Assembly: GCA_961205875.1 (NCBI GenBank)
Contig: OY540812.1
Span: forward strand, 22,391,098-22,455,097
Direction: 5' to 3'
Length of the DNA: 64,000 nt
Origin: Sialis fuliginosa
Lineage: Eukaryota; Arthropoda; Insecta; Megaloptera; Sialidae
Shown here: positions 40,801 through 55,800 of the stretch, piece after piece
Layout of the letters: every line of letters starts with the position of its first letter
Numbering within the stretch: position 1 is the stretch's first letter
Made by a program: the position numbers and the translations under genes
Notes under the pieces: model-generated
What the model was told of the DNA's origin: nothing
Databases searched by the model: none
What the model saw: the letters and a program-made list of their open reading frames with translations, nothing else

Positions 40801-43800
40801 AAAAATACAAAATCACAATAAAGTTTACAAATGCAGCATTAGTACTGAAATTTTACAAAATAATTTTCAATTTCCTTCGTTATGAAATATTTAAAAGAAT
40901 ATGATTTTCGATTGTTTCTAAAACATTTTATTTTGTAGGTATTTATATTTATATTTGTTTGAGAAACGTACAAAAGAAAAAGACACACACTTTCCTTACT
41001 AAATAGACTAACCAAAAAATCACTAGACATGCGATGAAATGTAAAATAACTGTATTATAATAATTAAATAAGTATTTTAATTGGATAATTATTACAGCTT
41101 TTTTATAGGTTCTAATTACCCTGTGACTCAAATTATTGTGATTTCTACGAACAATTTTCTAAAATGAATTGCGTGAAATCTATTCATTTTGGCAACGTCT
41201 GAAATTATATCAAATTATCTATAATTATTGAAACAAAAACATATATTTTTCTTAGAATATTGGGCCAATCTAAGTCATCTCGTATAATATATATTTGAAT
41301 TATTATTTTACCAAAAAGGAGAAACGCTATTAAAATTTAAACCATTAAAATATAATTAGTTCGTTTAAACCTTTTCAAAATTCTTATAAAGGTTGCATTA
41401 TATTAAAATGTTGATATATTTAATTTATTGTAATTGACATACTTAACATTTTATTTGAACTAACTTCATATCTATTATATTACACATAGGCGCCGATTTT
41501 TCACTTTACCCATGGGGGCGAGATTTCCACCAGTAGTACCTACTATTGATAAGGAGATTGGAGGGAGGGGGTACAAATATCAATATTAACTTTCTAATTA
41601 TTAATTTATTGTTATTATTAATTATATTTTATATTACTTAATACAATTATATATTTATAAAAAAGAGCAATAAAATAAAATATAAATGAATCATTTAAAG
41701 TTTGAAAACTACTTTTTAATACTCTACTTTTTCGTGAAGTTATGGATTTATAAAGCAAATAAACAAAATACATATTTTTGTAAATTTTGAAAGTGTATAG
41801 AGTTAAACAAAAATTTCAACACCAAAATGCTTTCTGAGGGTTCCAAAAAAACCCTATTTTTCAGTCTCGTAAACTATATTAGCTACAAGATGCAATTTTT
41901 TTTTACCGACAATGAATATTTTATGTACAGTTATAAAGTGTAAATTGATTTACATTTTGTTTACCAAATTTCTATCTATGCCCATGGTGTGTTAGGTACA
42001 TATGTTTTATATAGGATCTTTTTTTACCCAAACTCGAATCTAAAAAAAATCAGGTTTAGGTCCCTGATTTTAACCAAAAAATAATTCTACAAAGAACTAG
42101 TAGTAAAAAAAACTTATGTTGAAAAAACTTATATTTCTTAATGTTCGAATAATTTTTATTTTTATTTTTATTAACGGGTTTTAATAAGCGATATAAGCAT
42201 TTAGACATGTAGATATACATATGTTTAATTATATAGTTTATAAACAACGAAACTAATTTTACAAAAATTAAAACAATTACTTTTTAACAGTGTAGATTTG
42301 TATAAACAATGATTTCAAGCGCGAGGAATATTTTTATTATCAATTTTACAATTCGCCGCACGTATCTGCATTAATGAGATACACACATTCATATATATGT
42401 ATGTGTGTGTATGTATGGAAGATGATTCTCTCTGAATCCCCCAGGCGAAACACCTGACTGGCTGCCAATGTGTATAATAGATACATAATTATTGTGATTT
42501 ACGGGATTTAGACATCGGAGAAATATTGCTTGTATATATTGTCCAGCATACGCTCTTATGCTCTTTATAATATGGATGCAAATAATAAACTGTATGTGTT
42601 ATAATGAAAATATTCAGTTAGTTCATTATATTGAAAAAACATTCAGGAATATTTTAATTTCTGTTTCATATTTATTAAAATGTCCACTATGTTACTCCTT
42701 GTTGTCAATAACAGAAACAAAAAAAAACTTTTTCAAATGTTGTTTATATATATGTAAACTGTAGCTAATAGTCCTCAGTACTCCTCAGTACCTTGACCCT
42801 TTTGTAAATTTATTACCATATTTCTGAAACTTCGTGAGTAGCTTCTTTTTGACGAGTCTAACAACTTTTTTATTTACTAAAATTCTTAAAAATGGGGCAT
42901 TTTCGAGCGTGTAACTACGGAATCTTCCGGGCGGCGGACTGGAAAAACGGTCCAAGATATTTGTCGAACAAAATGACTAAGATAATATGGTGAAAAAATT
43001 GGAAAACAAAATTGCTAGCTTGCAAGCACTTTAAAATGGGGTATCAAACCTATCTGATAGTTTCCTTGAAGTTTCATGAAATGTTTGACAAGTTTCGCGC
43101 ACGCGTGGTAAGTAAACACCAACGGTATTAAAACAGTGTTGATATGTATGGTCAGAGTCGCCAACTGTGTTATAATAAGTTATCAATAAGTATCAATGCT
43201 TATTAAACAATAAACAAAACAATTTATAACTGAAACTGTGAAAGCAATAGTTGTTTCGAAAAACAAAAATAAAATATTCCTCATAAATTGCTGATATGAG
43301 TTTCTTTAATTTTAGAAACAAACAGCAACTTTCATTAACAGAAACATCTTATACCTGTTTTATACAAAATACGTATAAAAAACATATTTTTTTAAACAAA
43401 GCTATGCTTTTTACATAAGAAAGGGAGGGAGGTTACTAATATATTGCCAATCATTGCAATGGGGGGAGGGGGAGAAATATCAGAAATTCAAAAATCATCC
43501 TTACTCAATTTAAAATAATCATTTTAAAAACTTCGTTTTAACTCAAGTATATTAATAAAATTTATTAATTATTTATAAATAGACGAGAACAATGTAAAAT
43601 AATCCTGCTAAAATATTTTTTATAGTTTGAACATTTTTCTGTATTTCCTACTACATACCAGTTTTTTTGCACCCGATTCTCTTATTATTAATAATACTGA
43701 TGATATAAATGTATTTCTTAATATCTTTATAGAAATTAACATAAATTCCAATTAAATTTTTTTTTATTTTAAATCAACATATCATAAATACTACCAAATA

Positions 43801-46800
43801 CGTAAGTAACTGTCTTGAACAAAGTTATTTTTGAAATTAATGTTTTTTTAACCTCACTATGAAGTAAACAGATGCGAAACGTATTTTTTTTAATTTCTCT
43901 ACACGCAATCAGCTACTTATTGGTAAAAAACTTCTTATGGCATTTAAAAACTCTTAAATTGAACTAAAAGTTTAGTTTTATTTAAGTGAATTCATATAGT
44001 TTTCTAATTTGGTTATGTACTTTGTTGAGTTTTGATCCTTTTTATTTTAAGTAGGTGTAAGTTATTTTCTTTATAGTATTACGGACAAAATTGGCTAGTA
44101 CCTATATTTTTCGATTATTACTGAAAAAATACAATGTATTTTAAGTGATATTTTTCGATACTTTTTCATTTCAAACAGAAAAAAAATTAAAATGATTTTT
44201 TTTCTATAAAATTAAGTGTATTATTTTGTATACACGTTCAGAATATATAAGCTTGATTAAAATTATATTAAGGCGGTTGTATATTTAACTAAAAATTAGT
44301 TTTCTAACGAGTACAAATAAAAAAAATACAAAAAATATATAAATCTATCTTTAAAAGCAGGGCAATAAACAACGAAAAACCGTTTTCGTTTCAGATCTTT
44401 TCGAAAAATTACCTGGTCCTATAAAACTGGACATCCTGTATAAAATAGCTTTATCAAGTAATATACATCTAAATGATTTACTTATTTATTTTTTATGTGC
44501 GAAAAACAATATCAATTTTAATAAAATTCAAGATAAGAACGGAAAAGTCTACGACAGAAAACATATTTTTATCTAAAAAAATAATTAATTACAATTTTAT
44601 TATTCCACATTTACATTTCAATAGAGTTCCAGGTTGTTAATTGTCTAAATTTATAAAAACATGTAAGTTATATTTTATATAAATTACCCAAACATTGGAC
44701 AGAGAATGTGAATTGACGTAAAGAATTTGGCACGATGATTTTTGATCGTTATCTAACAATTTAATGCTAAATATTTATAAGTCGGTAGTGATTTATTAAA
44801 AGAATGTTTTTATTTCTTAACTGGATAGAATATTTAAGAAAATGCTACTGATATTTAAATCAGATTTGAATCACCAATATATTGTTGAATACTGTAAATA
44901 TTTCGACGATAGGACCAACATTTCATTCCAAGTAAATTTTTTTTTTAAATAATAATAAATTTTTACATTATTAGGTACTAATAAGTCCAGACTCTTTTTC
45001 AAATAGCTGAATCTTCTGAATGATCGATTAATCACTGTGTTCAATCATTACAGTATCCTATATAATTTAAGAATGATAGCTGTTTTATACTGATGATAAA
45101 CTAATGCACATTTTGTGCTTGCCAAGAAAAAAGTTAATTTGGTTTCGGCTTTAGTTGATTGTCTTTTTTATTCGCCAGACTTTTTTTATTAAAATTCTGC
45201 TAGTTTAATTTGCTTTCGAAAGATATAGGCACATACACAACGATGAATATTTAAAAGTTAATACCATTAACAAAAAACAGCTGGTGGTTTTCCATGAACA
45301 TCTTTAAAATTCTCAAAAACTGTTCCAATTAAGCAATTATTTATGTCTGGAATTAGGTACACCCTCCTAAAAAATGGATAAAACTGTCTGGATTTAACAT
45401 TGGTTGTGATGTCACTGGATTTATCAATTTAGTTTTTACACAGATCAGTTCCATCGACAGCATAATACAATTCTATATATATCTAACTTGTGCTTGCGCT
45501 AGTAGGTTCGGAGTTGAGAATATATGCACAGGCTGTCTCGAACAGGATGCAATCTTGAAGATAAGACGCTTAGGTAAAATTTATATTATAATATCAGTCA
45601 AGTGGCAACACTGTACTAAAGGTAAGCTACTTTTAGCCATTGAATTAAACTTATAACGAGCCAGTCTCGTATAAGCATTCATTATCTTATATTCAGAGTA
45701 GCGTCCTTTTGGAAATAGCCATGTTTACCATAGATGATGTTTTTCATTTAGATTTGCCCAATTCGGTACATAATACTTAGCTTTCAAAAGCAGGACGTCT
45801 GATTATTGAGTACGTTTACACAGCACTGTTATTCTGGTTTTATTGTAACCGATGTAATAAAGCCGGGTATAAAAGTTCGTGTAGATGGCACTTTACACCT
45901 GATATAACTAATCATGTTTAGTTGTGCTATGCCTCGTGGTCTTCAGTCATAGCATAACTAATCCGAAATAGAGCCGGAATAAAAACGCGTGTAAACTGCA
46001 TGGATATAGTTATATCTATTTAGCCAACCCCAAAAAATATAAGTATCTTCGAAATGTAAGGATTTTATCGTAATGCACTTGGCATTAACACCTGAGACGA
46101 AGAGATTGAAAACAAAAAATAGTGTGATTCGTGGAACGTAGAGGAGACAAAGTATTTTTGGGATTTCTTGTTGGTACGCCATTGAACTTATAGCGTACTT
46201 CAAATCTGAATTATAATTCCAGCTGATGTTACTTATTTTCGTTTGTGTAAACAGCATCGCTTAAAACGGTTTAACTACATCGGTTATAGTAAAACCAGAA
46301 CAAACAGCGTTGTGTAAACGTACTCATTGTTAATATAACTGAACTATTTTCAATTTATATCACAAACAAAATAACATATTTTACAATATATTTTTTAAGG
46401 AAACTTGAAACAAATCCTAAATCAATTTGGTATAATAAAAAATATGTTATTTTAACATTTTACATGTTACTGACATTCCATAAATGGCATAACTAGTTAG
46501 GAAGTGCGACAAGGACAACAAGTCACAAGTGTAATGAACTTGCGTGTATTGTTTTTGTACGGTAAGAAAGAGATAAGTGCAATTGTTAGGAGCCAAGCAG
46601 TCTGATCGAGCAAGCCTTGAAACGCACGAAACTTGCTCTAACGGTAAAGAAGGCGATATTGGCAATAAACATGTGTACGAGCGAGAAGCTCATATATGTC
46701 GGTCAGGTGGAACGCAATGTTTGATGTTTGTAAATTAATTCTTTGAATGAAAAGTTAGCACTTTCATAAATATTTGACCTTCTAGAAGATGATATTGGTT

Positions 46801-49800
46801 TCCTCATATTTCTTATCGATATAGGCATGTGATATTTTTGTCATATACTGCGATATTTTTACTGTTTGTTTTTCTTATAGGTGCTTTATTAAATTAAGTA
46901 TGAATAATTGTTAATATTATACAAAAATAGCTTGGAAGTAAAAGTAAATCAAAATCTTTTTGCAGGATACCGACTTATATTATGTTATCTACAGATTTAG
47001 TCTGTGTAGAAGCTATAGACCTCGTATACAAAGAATTCCTTTATTTATTATTGTTTTTATACATACAATTAAAGAAGTACAAATTTGACATTGCAAAATC
47101 ATAAAAAGTTGTCAGAATTTGTACTTTTTTGATTGTATGTGTGAAAACAAGAATAAATAAAGGATTTTTTGTATTTGACATTCTATTATACATTAATAAC
47201 ATTTGAATATGTTTTCGTGGTGACGTCAATTCCCGCGCCAACGCTGATGAGACTACCTTGTCTTTATATACCTTGGTGAGTATCTACCGAAAAATCAATT
47301 TCAACCTACGCTTGCAGAAGTTTGCAAACGTTGACAAACATTCGGAAACTAGAGTAGCACGCAAAGCAGTAAGCGCGTACGAACAACGAATTTCGTAAAC
47401 GTATTATAAACGTATTCACCAAAAAATATATCAAAATTGCAAACATTTTTACAATTGCATTCGTTTCCGCACTTGATGGAACCCACCCTTAAATATAGTA
47501 CTTATAATGAATACTAAAAAAATAGTCAATGTTAATTGGAATTTACTCATTCTATTCATAGATATAATAACTCAATTTAAAATATTTTTATATTTGCATT
47601 TAATAAAAATACATCTACCAAGTAAATGCACAGTGCTTCCTCGTGCTAAATATAATTATTGAACAGTTTTAATTATAGGAAATTGAATGTTTTACAAAAA
47701 AATTCTATAAAATTTTCACGTAACGTTCTTGAGATATCTTCAAAAAATTAATATTTTGGAATGTCACCGTCCTCAAGCCAGACCCAACGAACCAACCAAG
47801 TTTTATTAATATCGGTTTAGTGGTTCATATGTTATGCGTGTGACAAAGATTCAGGGGACAGACACGGAACAAAAAGTGTTTGTCTTAACCTGAAACAGAA
47901 AGACTAAGTAATTTTTTAACCGGAGAACAATTTTTTTTTCTCATTTAAAAACGATCACAAAGCAAATAATAATTAATTAATTCTATTTTACAATAACTGG
48001 TAGCTGGAATCTTGAACAATTTAAAGAATGTATTCCCTATTAAAAAGATCCGATAGATAGCGATAATTACAGCATTTGCTTATAACCACCTTTTGATTAC
48101 AACTACAACTTTCTTCCTCTACAGATGAGTTTTTATTTAATTACAATATAACGAGTTTTGATTGATCGGTGCTCAGTAATGTAAACTGTTTAACATTTTC
48201 TTTTAATGTTTCTGAATTCCTTAAATTATTTTCTTTTCAGTTGATTTATTATTTTAGCAAATCAATAAGCGTCATAACTTACAACACATTTTGTATCTGA
48301 CGTTATCAAACTATTCAGTCTATTTTTCCGTTAAAATATTGCTTTCTCGCAATATCGAAGATACGAGAAGCTTTATGATCGTTTTAGAATGAGAAAAAAA
48401 TTGTTCTCTGATTTCAAAATTTTAAATTAATCTTTCCGTTTCAGGTCAAGACAAACACTTTTCGTTCCGTGTCTGTCTGTTTGTCCGTTCGTCCGTGTGT
48501 GTACGTGTGTGTCTGTCCCCTGAATCCTTGTTACACGCATAACTCATAAACCACTAAACCGATATTAGTGAAACTTGGTTGGATGGTTGGGTCCGGCTTG
48601 AGGACGGCCCCATTTTAAAATCAACAAAATCGTGTGTAATGGGGAGGAGTGACATCCCAAAATATTAATTTTTTCAAGATATCTCAAGAACGACACGTGT
48701 TACGTAAAAATTTTGTAGGATCTTTTTTGTAGAGCATTCAATTTCCTAAAATATAGGTCTACAACGTTCGTTGTTAAATATTCCCTTACAAAGATTTATC
48801 TCAATTTGGTTTAAAAAATCGTGTTTCGTTTTTTTAAATTGATATTTACTTTGACATAAATGTCATTTTGACGTTTTCATTTTAGATTTAGAATGAAATT
48901 GTCAAAAATTATAAATATACGAAAAAATAATCATGTGCGTCTTATGAAAAATTCCGAACTAATATTTTTTAGTAAATAACCAATGCTAGACAATTTATCT
49001 GAACACTTTATCTGTTTTTATTTAAATTGTTTAATAATTAACCACCTTTGGTGAACTAGCACCAGGAAACACTATGCATTTACTTAGCAGATGTTTTTTT
49101 TTGTATATATTATATTATACTACCTAAATAAAATATATTTCTTTCCATAATGATCGATATATTTACACAACATAAAGTTAACATAAATAACCAACATTGG
49201 CAATCTAGCTACTGGAACTGAGAAAACAATGCAGTGGCAAAAACTGGACTAAATAAAAAACGGCCTGACTCATTCTATAGTTGAAATCCATCATTTCGTC
49301 AGGGCTATCTCGGATGCCGATCTTAACTGTAACAAATTTACATTAATTTGTACGGGACCAATCGGTCCGTGTGTCTGTCAGCTAGCCACACAAAAACTGA
49401 CAGACACATGGGAGCCCCTCTTGTCTGTCACAGCTGGACTCTAATTGGTCATCTAAACAATAAAGAAAAAACTGTTATATGTGTGGGTCTTATTACCTGA
49501 CAACGAGAACGATGTTTCTTTGATTATAACTAGATGAAATTACATCTGGGCTTCTGGACAAATACCTTTTATTATGTACTTCTATCTATTATAAGGTTTC
49601 ATTTGTGTGTATTTCTAAATCGGTGAATAGCCGTGCGATCAGCTACTCTAAACATGTAGGCACCACATCCTTGCCAAGCGATGAGAATTGATTTAAAACT
49701 ATTTTTTATTAATATATATTTAATATTTTCGGTAGCAAAAATGTTATTTTCCCAGAATATCCGTTCATAATATTGCAAATTTCTATCAGATCATTTGATG

Positions 49801-52800
49801 TTTTTTTTAATTTCCTCGGTGAAATATGAACCATTATAGTATGTTTGTTGTTTATATTACTTACTTTTCTAATAAAAAACTTATTGCACAAAAATCACAA
49901 GATAGATATACAAAAATATATCGGACAGAAATACTACCCTGAACTATAGTAAGCTACCAATCAGTTTCTTAGAAAAAGAGATTGATATATTCCAAACTAC
50001 ACTGCATCTCTCTCTCACTTTTTGAACAGATGTTACACCATTGTGTTAATACAGAATGCACTGTCCATTCTCTATGTCTATGGTCACCACTGCTTTTAAT
50101 TATTATATAGTGAGCTGTCAGTTATATTTAATACCCCGAAAATAACGTTAGCTTATTATTAGCAAATTCTTTATAATGTCTGGTATTATGCTTTCTAACG
50201 CCTTTAGTCCTATCAAAATCGGTTCAGTATAATTTCCGAGTTTACTATGATGATTATTATATTATTTTGATTTAATGTATTACTTCATCTGTTGAAATAT
50301 TAAATATACAGTCTGTGCAAACAACGCGGTAAGCAAATTTTCTTCGGTAGTGGAAAAGTACCAAATAATTAAAAACGTATTCATTTTTTGAACGCTGACA
50401 ATGAAATAACAATAAACTATTTTTTTCGCACACACACTAATATTAGTGAATTGCGGTCATAACAAAACCCAAATTCTATATAATGGAACAAAATATGATC
50501 TCTTTTAGTAGATTGTAATTTAAAATTTAAAACATGTAAAAAGTACCTAGGATCTGAAATTTTTACGAGAACTTCTCGTATTAGACCCCTTACACACTAG
50601 CGACTTTTAGCCGCGCTACTGAATCACACAGTAGGTACACGATAGTCGCTAGTGTGTAAGGGGTCTTATAATATTGCTTCCTCGACATATCGAAGATACG
50701 AGAAACTTTGTGATCGTTTTAAAATAAGAAATAAAAATTGTTCACGGATTTCAAAATTTTAATTTGATCTTTCCGTTTCAGGTCAAGGCAAACACTTTTC
50801 GTTCCGTGTCTGTCTGCCTGTGTGTGTGTGTATCTGTCTGTCCCTTAAATCCTTGTCACACGCATAACTCATGAACCACTGAACCGATATTATTGAAACT
50901 TGGTCAGATGGTTGGGTCTGGCATGAGGACGGTCCCATTTCAAAATCATCAAAATCGTGTGTAAGGGGGAGGGGTGACACCCCAAAATATTTATTTTTTC
51001 AAGATAATTCAAGAACGACACATGTTACGTGAAAATTTTATAGAATATTTTTTGTAGAGCATTAAATTTACTATAATATGGGTCTACAACGTTTGTTGTA
51101 AAATATTCCCTTACAAAGATTTATCTCAATTTATTTTAAAAATTCGTGTTTTGTTTTTCGAAATTGATATTTGCTTGGATATATTAAATGTCATTTTGAC
51201 ATCTGTCAAAAAATTAAAAATATACGAAAAAAATAATCAGGTGTGTCTTGAAAAAAATTTCGAACTAATATTTTTTAGTAAAATTGTATAAAAATTAAAT
51301 GGTTAACCAATTCCAGGCAATTTATCTCAACATTATCGGTTTTTATTTAAATTGTTCAATAATTAACTACCTACGGTGAATTTAGTACGAGGAAGCACTG
51401 TGCATTTACTTGGCAGATGTTTTCTTTATTTCATATCAGTTCAATATCCAATTCTGAGACAAAGACCAAGAAAATTTCATATAGTGGTAGGCAATTTTAT
51501 AGAAACATATTGATTTATATGATCTAATAGTGTTTATAGTTCTACTATACTTTGTTATAATATGTTGATTATATGTATTATAAATATATACATATATCTG
51601 CCGCCTCAAAATTAATCACTGGGGATAATTTTATTTATCCCTAGGGGGTCAGTAATTACCGCCCTCTCTTACACACACACATACGTGCATCATACAGCGT
51701 GAGAAAACAATACATTGTGTATATATTACAGTATAGTAGTTATATTTATTATAAACTGTTAACATTTTTCTGTACGGAGAAATAAAACTCTTTGGAATGT
51801 ACATATATTATGTTATATTGTTTTGATGTGATTTGCATTTAACCCTTTAATTGCTGATTGATTTAAGCAAGAACGATACATTTATGTTTATCAATGATAT
51901 TAAAAATTTAATGGCTCAATTTAACCGTGTCTTTACTTAATACGGTCTTAATTACTAATATATAGAGTGTGTAGAAAGATAAAAATTATTTAGAAATATT
52001 TTTTAGGATTTTTTAATTTTTATTATACGGGCCTGCCGTAATTCAATTATCATGAAGCCTTGACTAATTCTATAGACTTGTGTATATATTATATTGCACT
52101 TTCAAATGAGGTTTCAAACCTATCTGACAGTTCTCTTGAAGTTTCTTAAAGTGTTTGACAAACAGTGACGATATTATGAAAATTGTTTTGTATAGCCAGA
52201 GTCGCCAACTGTGTAACAATATCACTGCTCTAAATGCCATAACTTATCCATAGATACTATCACAGAATTAATACTCCATTGCTAGCTAACAAAGTTGTTA
52301 GCTCCTTTTATATGTATGGGCTCAAAAAAATTTAAAATATTTAAATTATATAGAGAGAGCCCACAGAGTAATATATTAGTATAGTAAACATACCTTTTAG
52401 ATGTATTTAAAAAATCATTATATGTAACTGTTTAAAATTCTAAAAATAGATTCCAAATCTAAACAAATGCAAAATTTACTGAAACAATGTTTTTATTTGT
52501 TTGAAACTGCTGGTTTATAATACATTATTCAAATGTAATGTACAATATAATAATACACAATATACAAATACTATTTGTAGAAGCTTAGAGTTCAAAAAAA
52601 CCATATGTCGCTGTTCTTTAAAATTATATAACTACACAGACAACAATAGAATTGCACTCTGCAGACATATAGTTAATTTAAAAATATCTGTTTTTTATAT
52701 TAGGTATATTGATTCGAATTTTTGATTTTAATTGAATTTACATAAAGTACCTATTAATTTCTAAGATGTCATATTAAACTGACAAAATAAAATATTATAG

Positions 52801-55800
52801 TATTTTTAAACTATGTACTTACATAGGTTTTGTTTTAAAAACACTGTTTCTGTATGTTAACAATATAAATGAACTGCTGTAGCCACGTAAACGGTTAATT
52901 ACACCGAAAAAATAGTTAATAATTTTCTCTAGATTATTTACATTAAACTTTATTTATTACGCACCTTTTCAAAAAGGATTACACTCTTTTTTCGATCTCA
53001 ATCTACTAATAATTTACATTAAATTACAAAAATGGTGTTTTCACACTTTCTATTACGAAATTAAAAGCTTTTACTTATAGTGATATGACGCTGACCGAAA
53101 CAGATTACAACTGAAAATATCTGAAAAAATTATATACCTTTTTAAGGCATTTTTAGAAATTAATTTTTCAAATCAATACTTTATTAAAGTTGATTCAAAA
53201 ATAACAATTTTAATTTATTCAAGCATTATGACAACCAAAATAAAAACTAACAAAGTGAAAACAGTTACAACAGCAGACGAAAAAAAAACGACTTGGTGAT
53301 TTTAAAAATGACAGAAATGTCGCACGGCTATAATCTAAATTACAAGGAACTGAAAGCGTATTAAAATATTTGAAATCCCGTTGAGCGAATATTTTGAGAC
53401 CTCCGTCATGTCTTCAGTTCCACATTCGGCCAGACAAGCTGACGGCGGCGCTAGTGTTGTAACTTTCACACATTCTTCATTGCGTTAAGGTGTTTTGATT
53501 TTACTAAATGTAAATAAACAAATTAAATATATTTCTCTAATATATTTATATTATTATTACTCTGAATCGCTAAATTATATTTATAATATATTTATATAAA
53601 ATACGACGCAACTTTTCGTTTCTTCACCGAATTAAAATTGTATTATTTGTGTTGTATTTAAGGTTTCTTAAGAAATAAAATTTTTATTGTTGCAATTATT
53701 TATAACGATAAAAACTAGATTTAAACTACACTTAAATATAAAAAAGTCACATTTAATTGCTTTCTCTCCTATAGGGCCACACACCAAAACGAAATGTTCT
53801 CCGATTTCAAAATTTTAAATTGATTTATCCGTTTCACGTCAAGGTAAACACTTTTTTTTATAATACTACGTATTAGGATTAAAATATATTTAATATCAAT
53901 AATCTTATACTAATAAAAAAATATCTTTAATCTACCCTCATCAATACCTATACAATACATAATACCATTATTTAAATAAATTATTTATTTAAAAAATTAA
54001 TCTTGAATTTTCGTTCATTTGAAACGAAATATCTCAGACAAAAATAAGTTAAAAAATATAAAAAATATGTTAATACATCGTTGATTTTTCTAAAAATAAT
54101 ACCCACGATGCATCACTCAGGAATTTAATTTTAGACATTAAATGTATAATAAATTGCGAAAGAATAATTAATTTAAAATATATATTATGTTTACATTGTA
54201 AATATTTTTAATTTACACATTTATTTATGTTTTTTTCTTACAAAACATCGAATTTCAAATGATATTTATAGACATACCATCATGGTAATATTCTTGTCTA
54301 TATATCTATAATAATAAATATACTGAATTCAAACTGGTTTATCTCTAGTGATTTTTTTCTACAAAACAGCGAAACTAATTTTTACAGGATTAACTTATCT
54401 AAAAAATGAATCTATACCATGTTCTTTCTACTTAATTCAATAAAGAATGATAATACTTATCAGACGCATTTGGATGTTTTTTTTTATTCACTTAATCCAA
54501 ACTGAGATAGAACTATTCAATTTATTAGTGTGAAAATATCACTTAATTACAGTTAATTTTGATATGATACAAATATTTTTCTGATAGGTAATATATTTAA
54601 TTAAAAGATTAATCATTATCAACAGCTTATTTTTATTCTTGAGTGAATTGAAGAACGGATTTATTGAAATAAATTATTATTCTGTTAATATTTATTGTCG
54701 AGTATCCCCCCTTGTTCCCGATAATTTTTTTTTATTGTTTTGCTACATAACTTTGTTTTGTATTATTTAGCAAAAGAATAGTACATTTTTTTAAAGAAAA
54801 ATTATTACTTTTAGTTTTAGTTTTCTATACTTTTCTGTAGCATTTCTCGAAAAATCATTTATCGTGAATAACAAGGAATTATTATCTAGTTTAGTCTAGT
54901 TACATAGATAATTGACAATTATTTACCCAATCGTCTATAAATAAATATTTATACTAAATATTTGAACAATTATTATTGACTAGTACGGTATATCATTATA
55001 TAATAAATGAATATATAAACATAAACGTTATTTCCAATAAAAAAAACCTTTATAATTAAAATCGATACATACATACTTACACAAATGTTCGATATGTTGC
55101 CTCCCAGGTGTGTATTTTTTTATAACAGCTAAAAATCATTGGCGTCTATACCTGTTTATTCAATAATAATGAACAATAAAATTAAACATCATTCAATTTA
55201 TAATAATGCGTGTATACTACTATAATAGATATATATTTTTTATACAAAAAATAAACTATGTATTGTAAATATTAGTATTTAAGATAAATATAAAACATCA
55301 ATAACTGAAGGGCTCTGAGTCCTGAGTAATTAATCAGTACTTGTATACATACACCATGGCCCCTACAAAGGGGGAGGGGGCTGAAAGGGCTATAGCCTGA
55401 GGGCCCAGGGCTAAAATGGGCCCGGCAGGGCAAATCAACGTGCTTTTTTTTAGGTTTCTTAGCAGGAGGGAGCCTGTCGAAAATCCTGATTCGTGATAGG
55501 ATGTGGGGGCCATGGAATACACATATTTGAGATATTCACAGTTATAATTCAGTCTACTTTTTGATATGTTTATTTTGGTCCTACGTACTTATAAACAATG
55601 TACTTTTCAAATAATCAAAGTAAATCATTTAATTTTTTTTAAATTGAAATAATAATTTTGTTCCTTGTATTTAAATGTGAAGTATTTTTATAAAACATCT
55701 ATTTTTAACTTAAGTTAGTCGCTTTCACTTCTTAACGAACAAGTTGTGATATATACTACTCAGGGTTCAATTATGAAGATATTAAGATCATTATATATAT

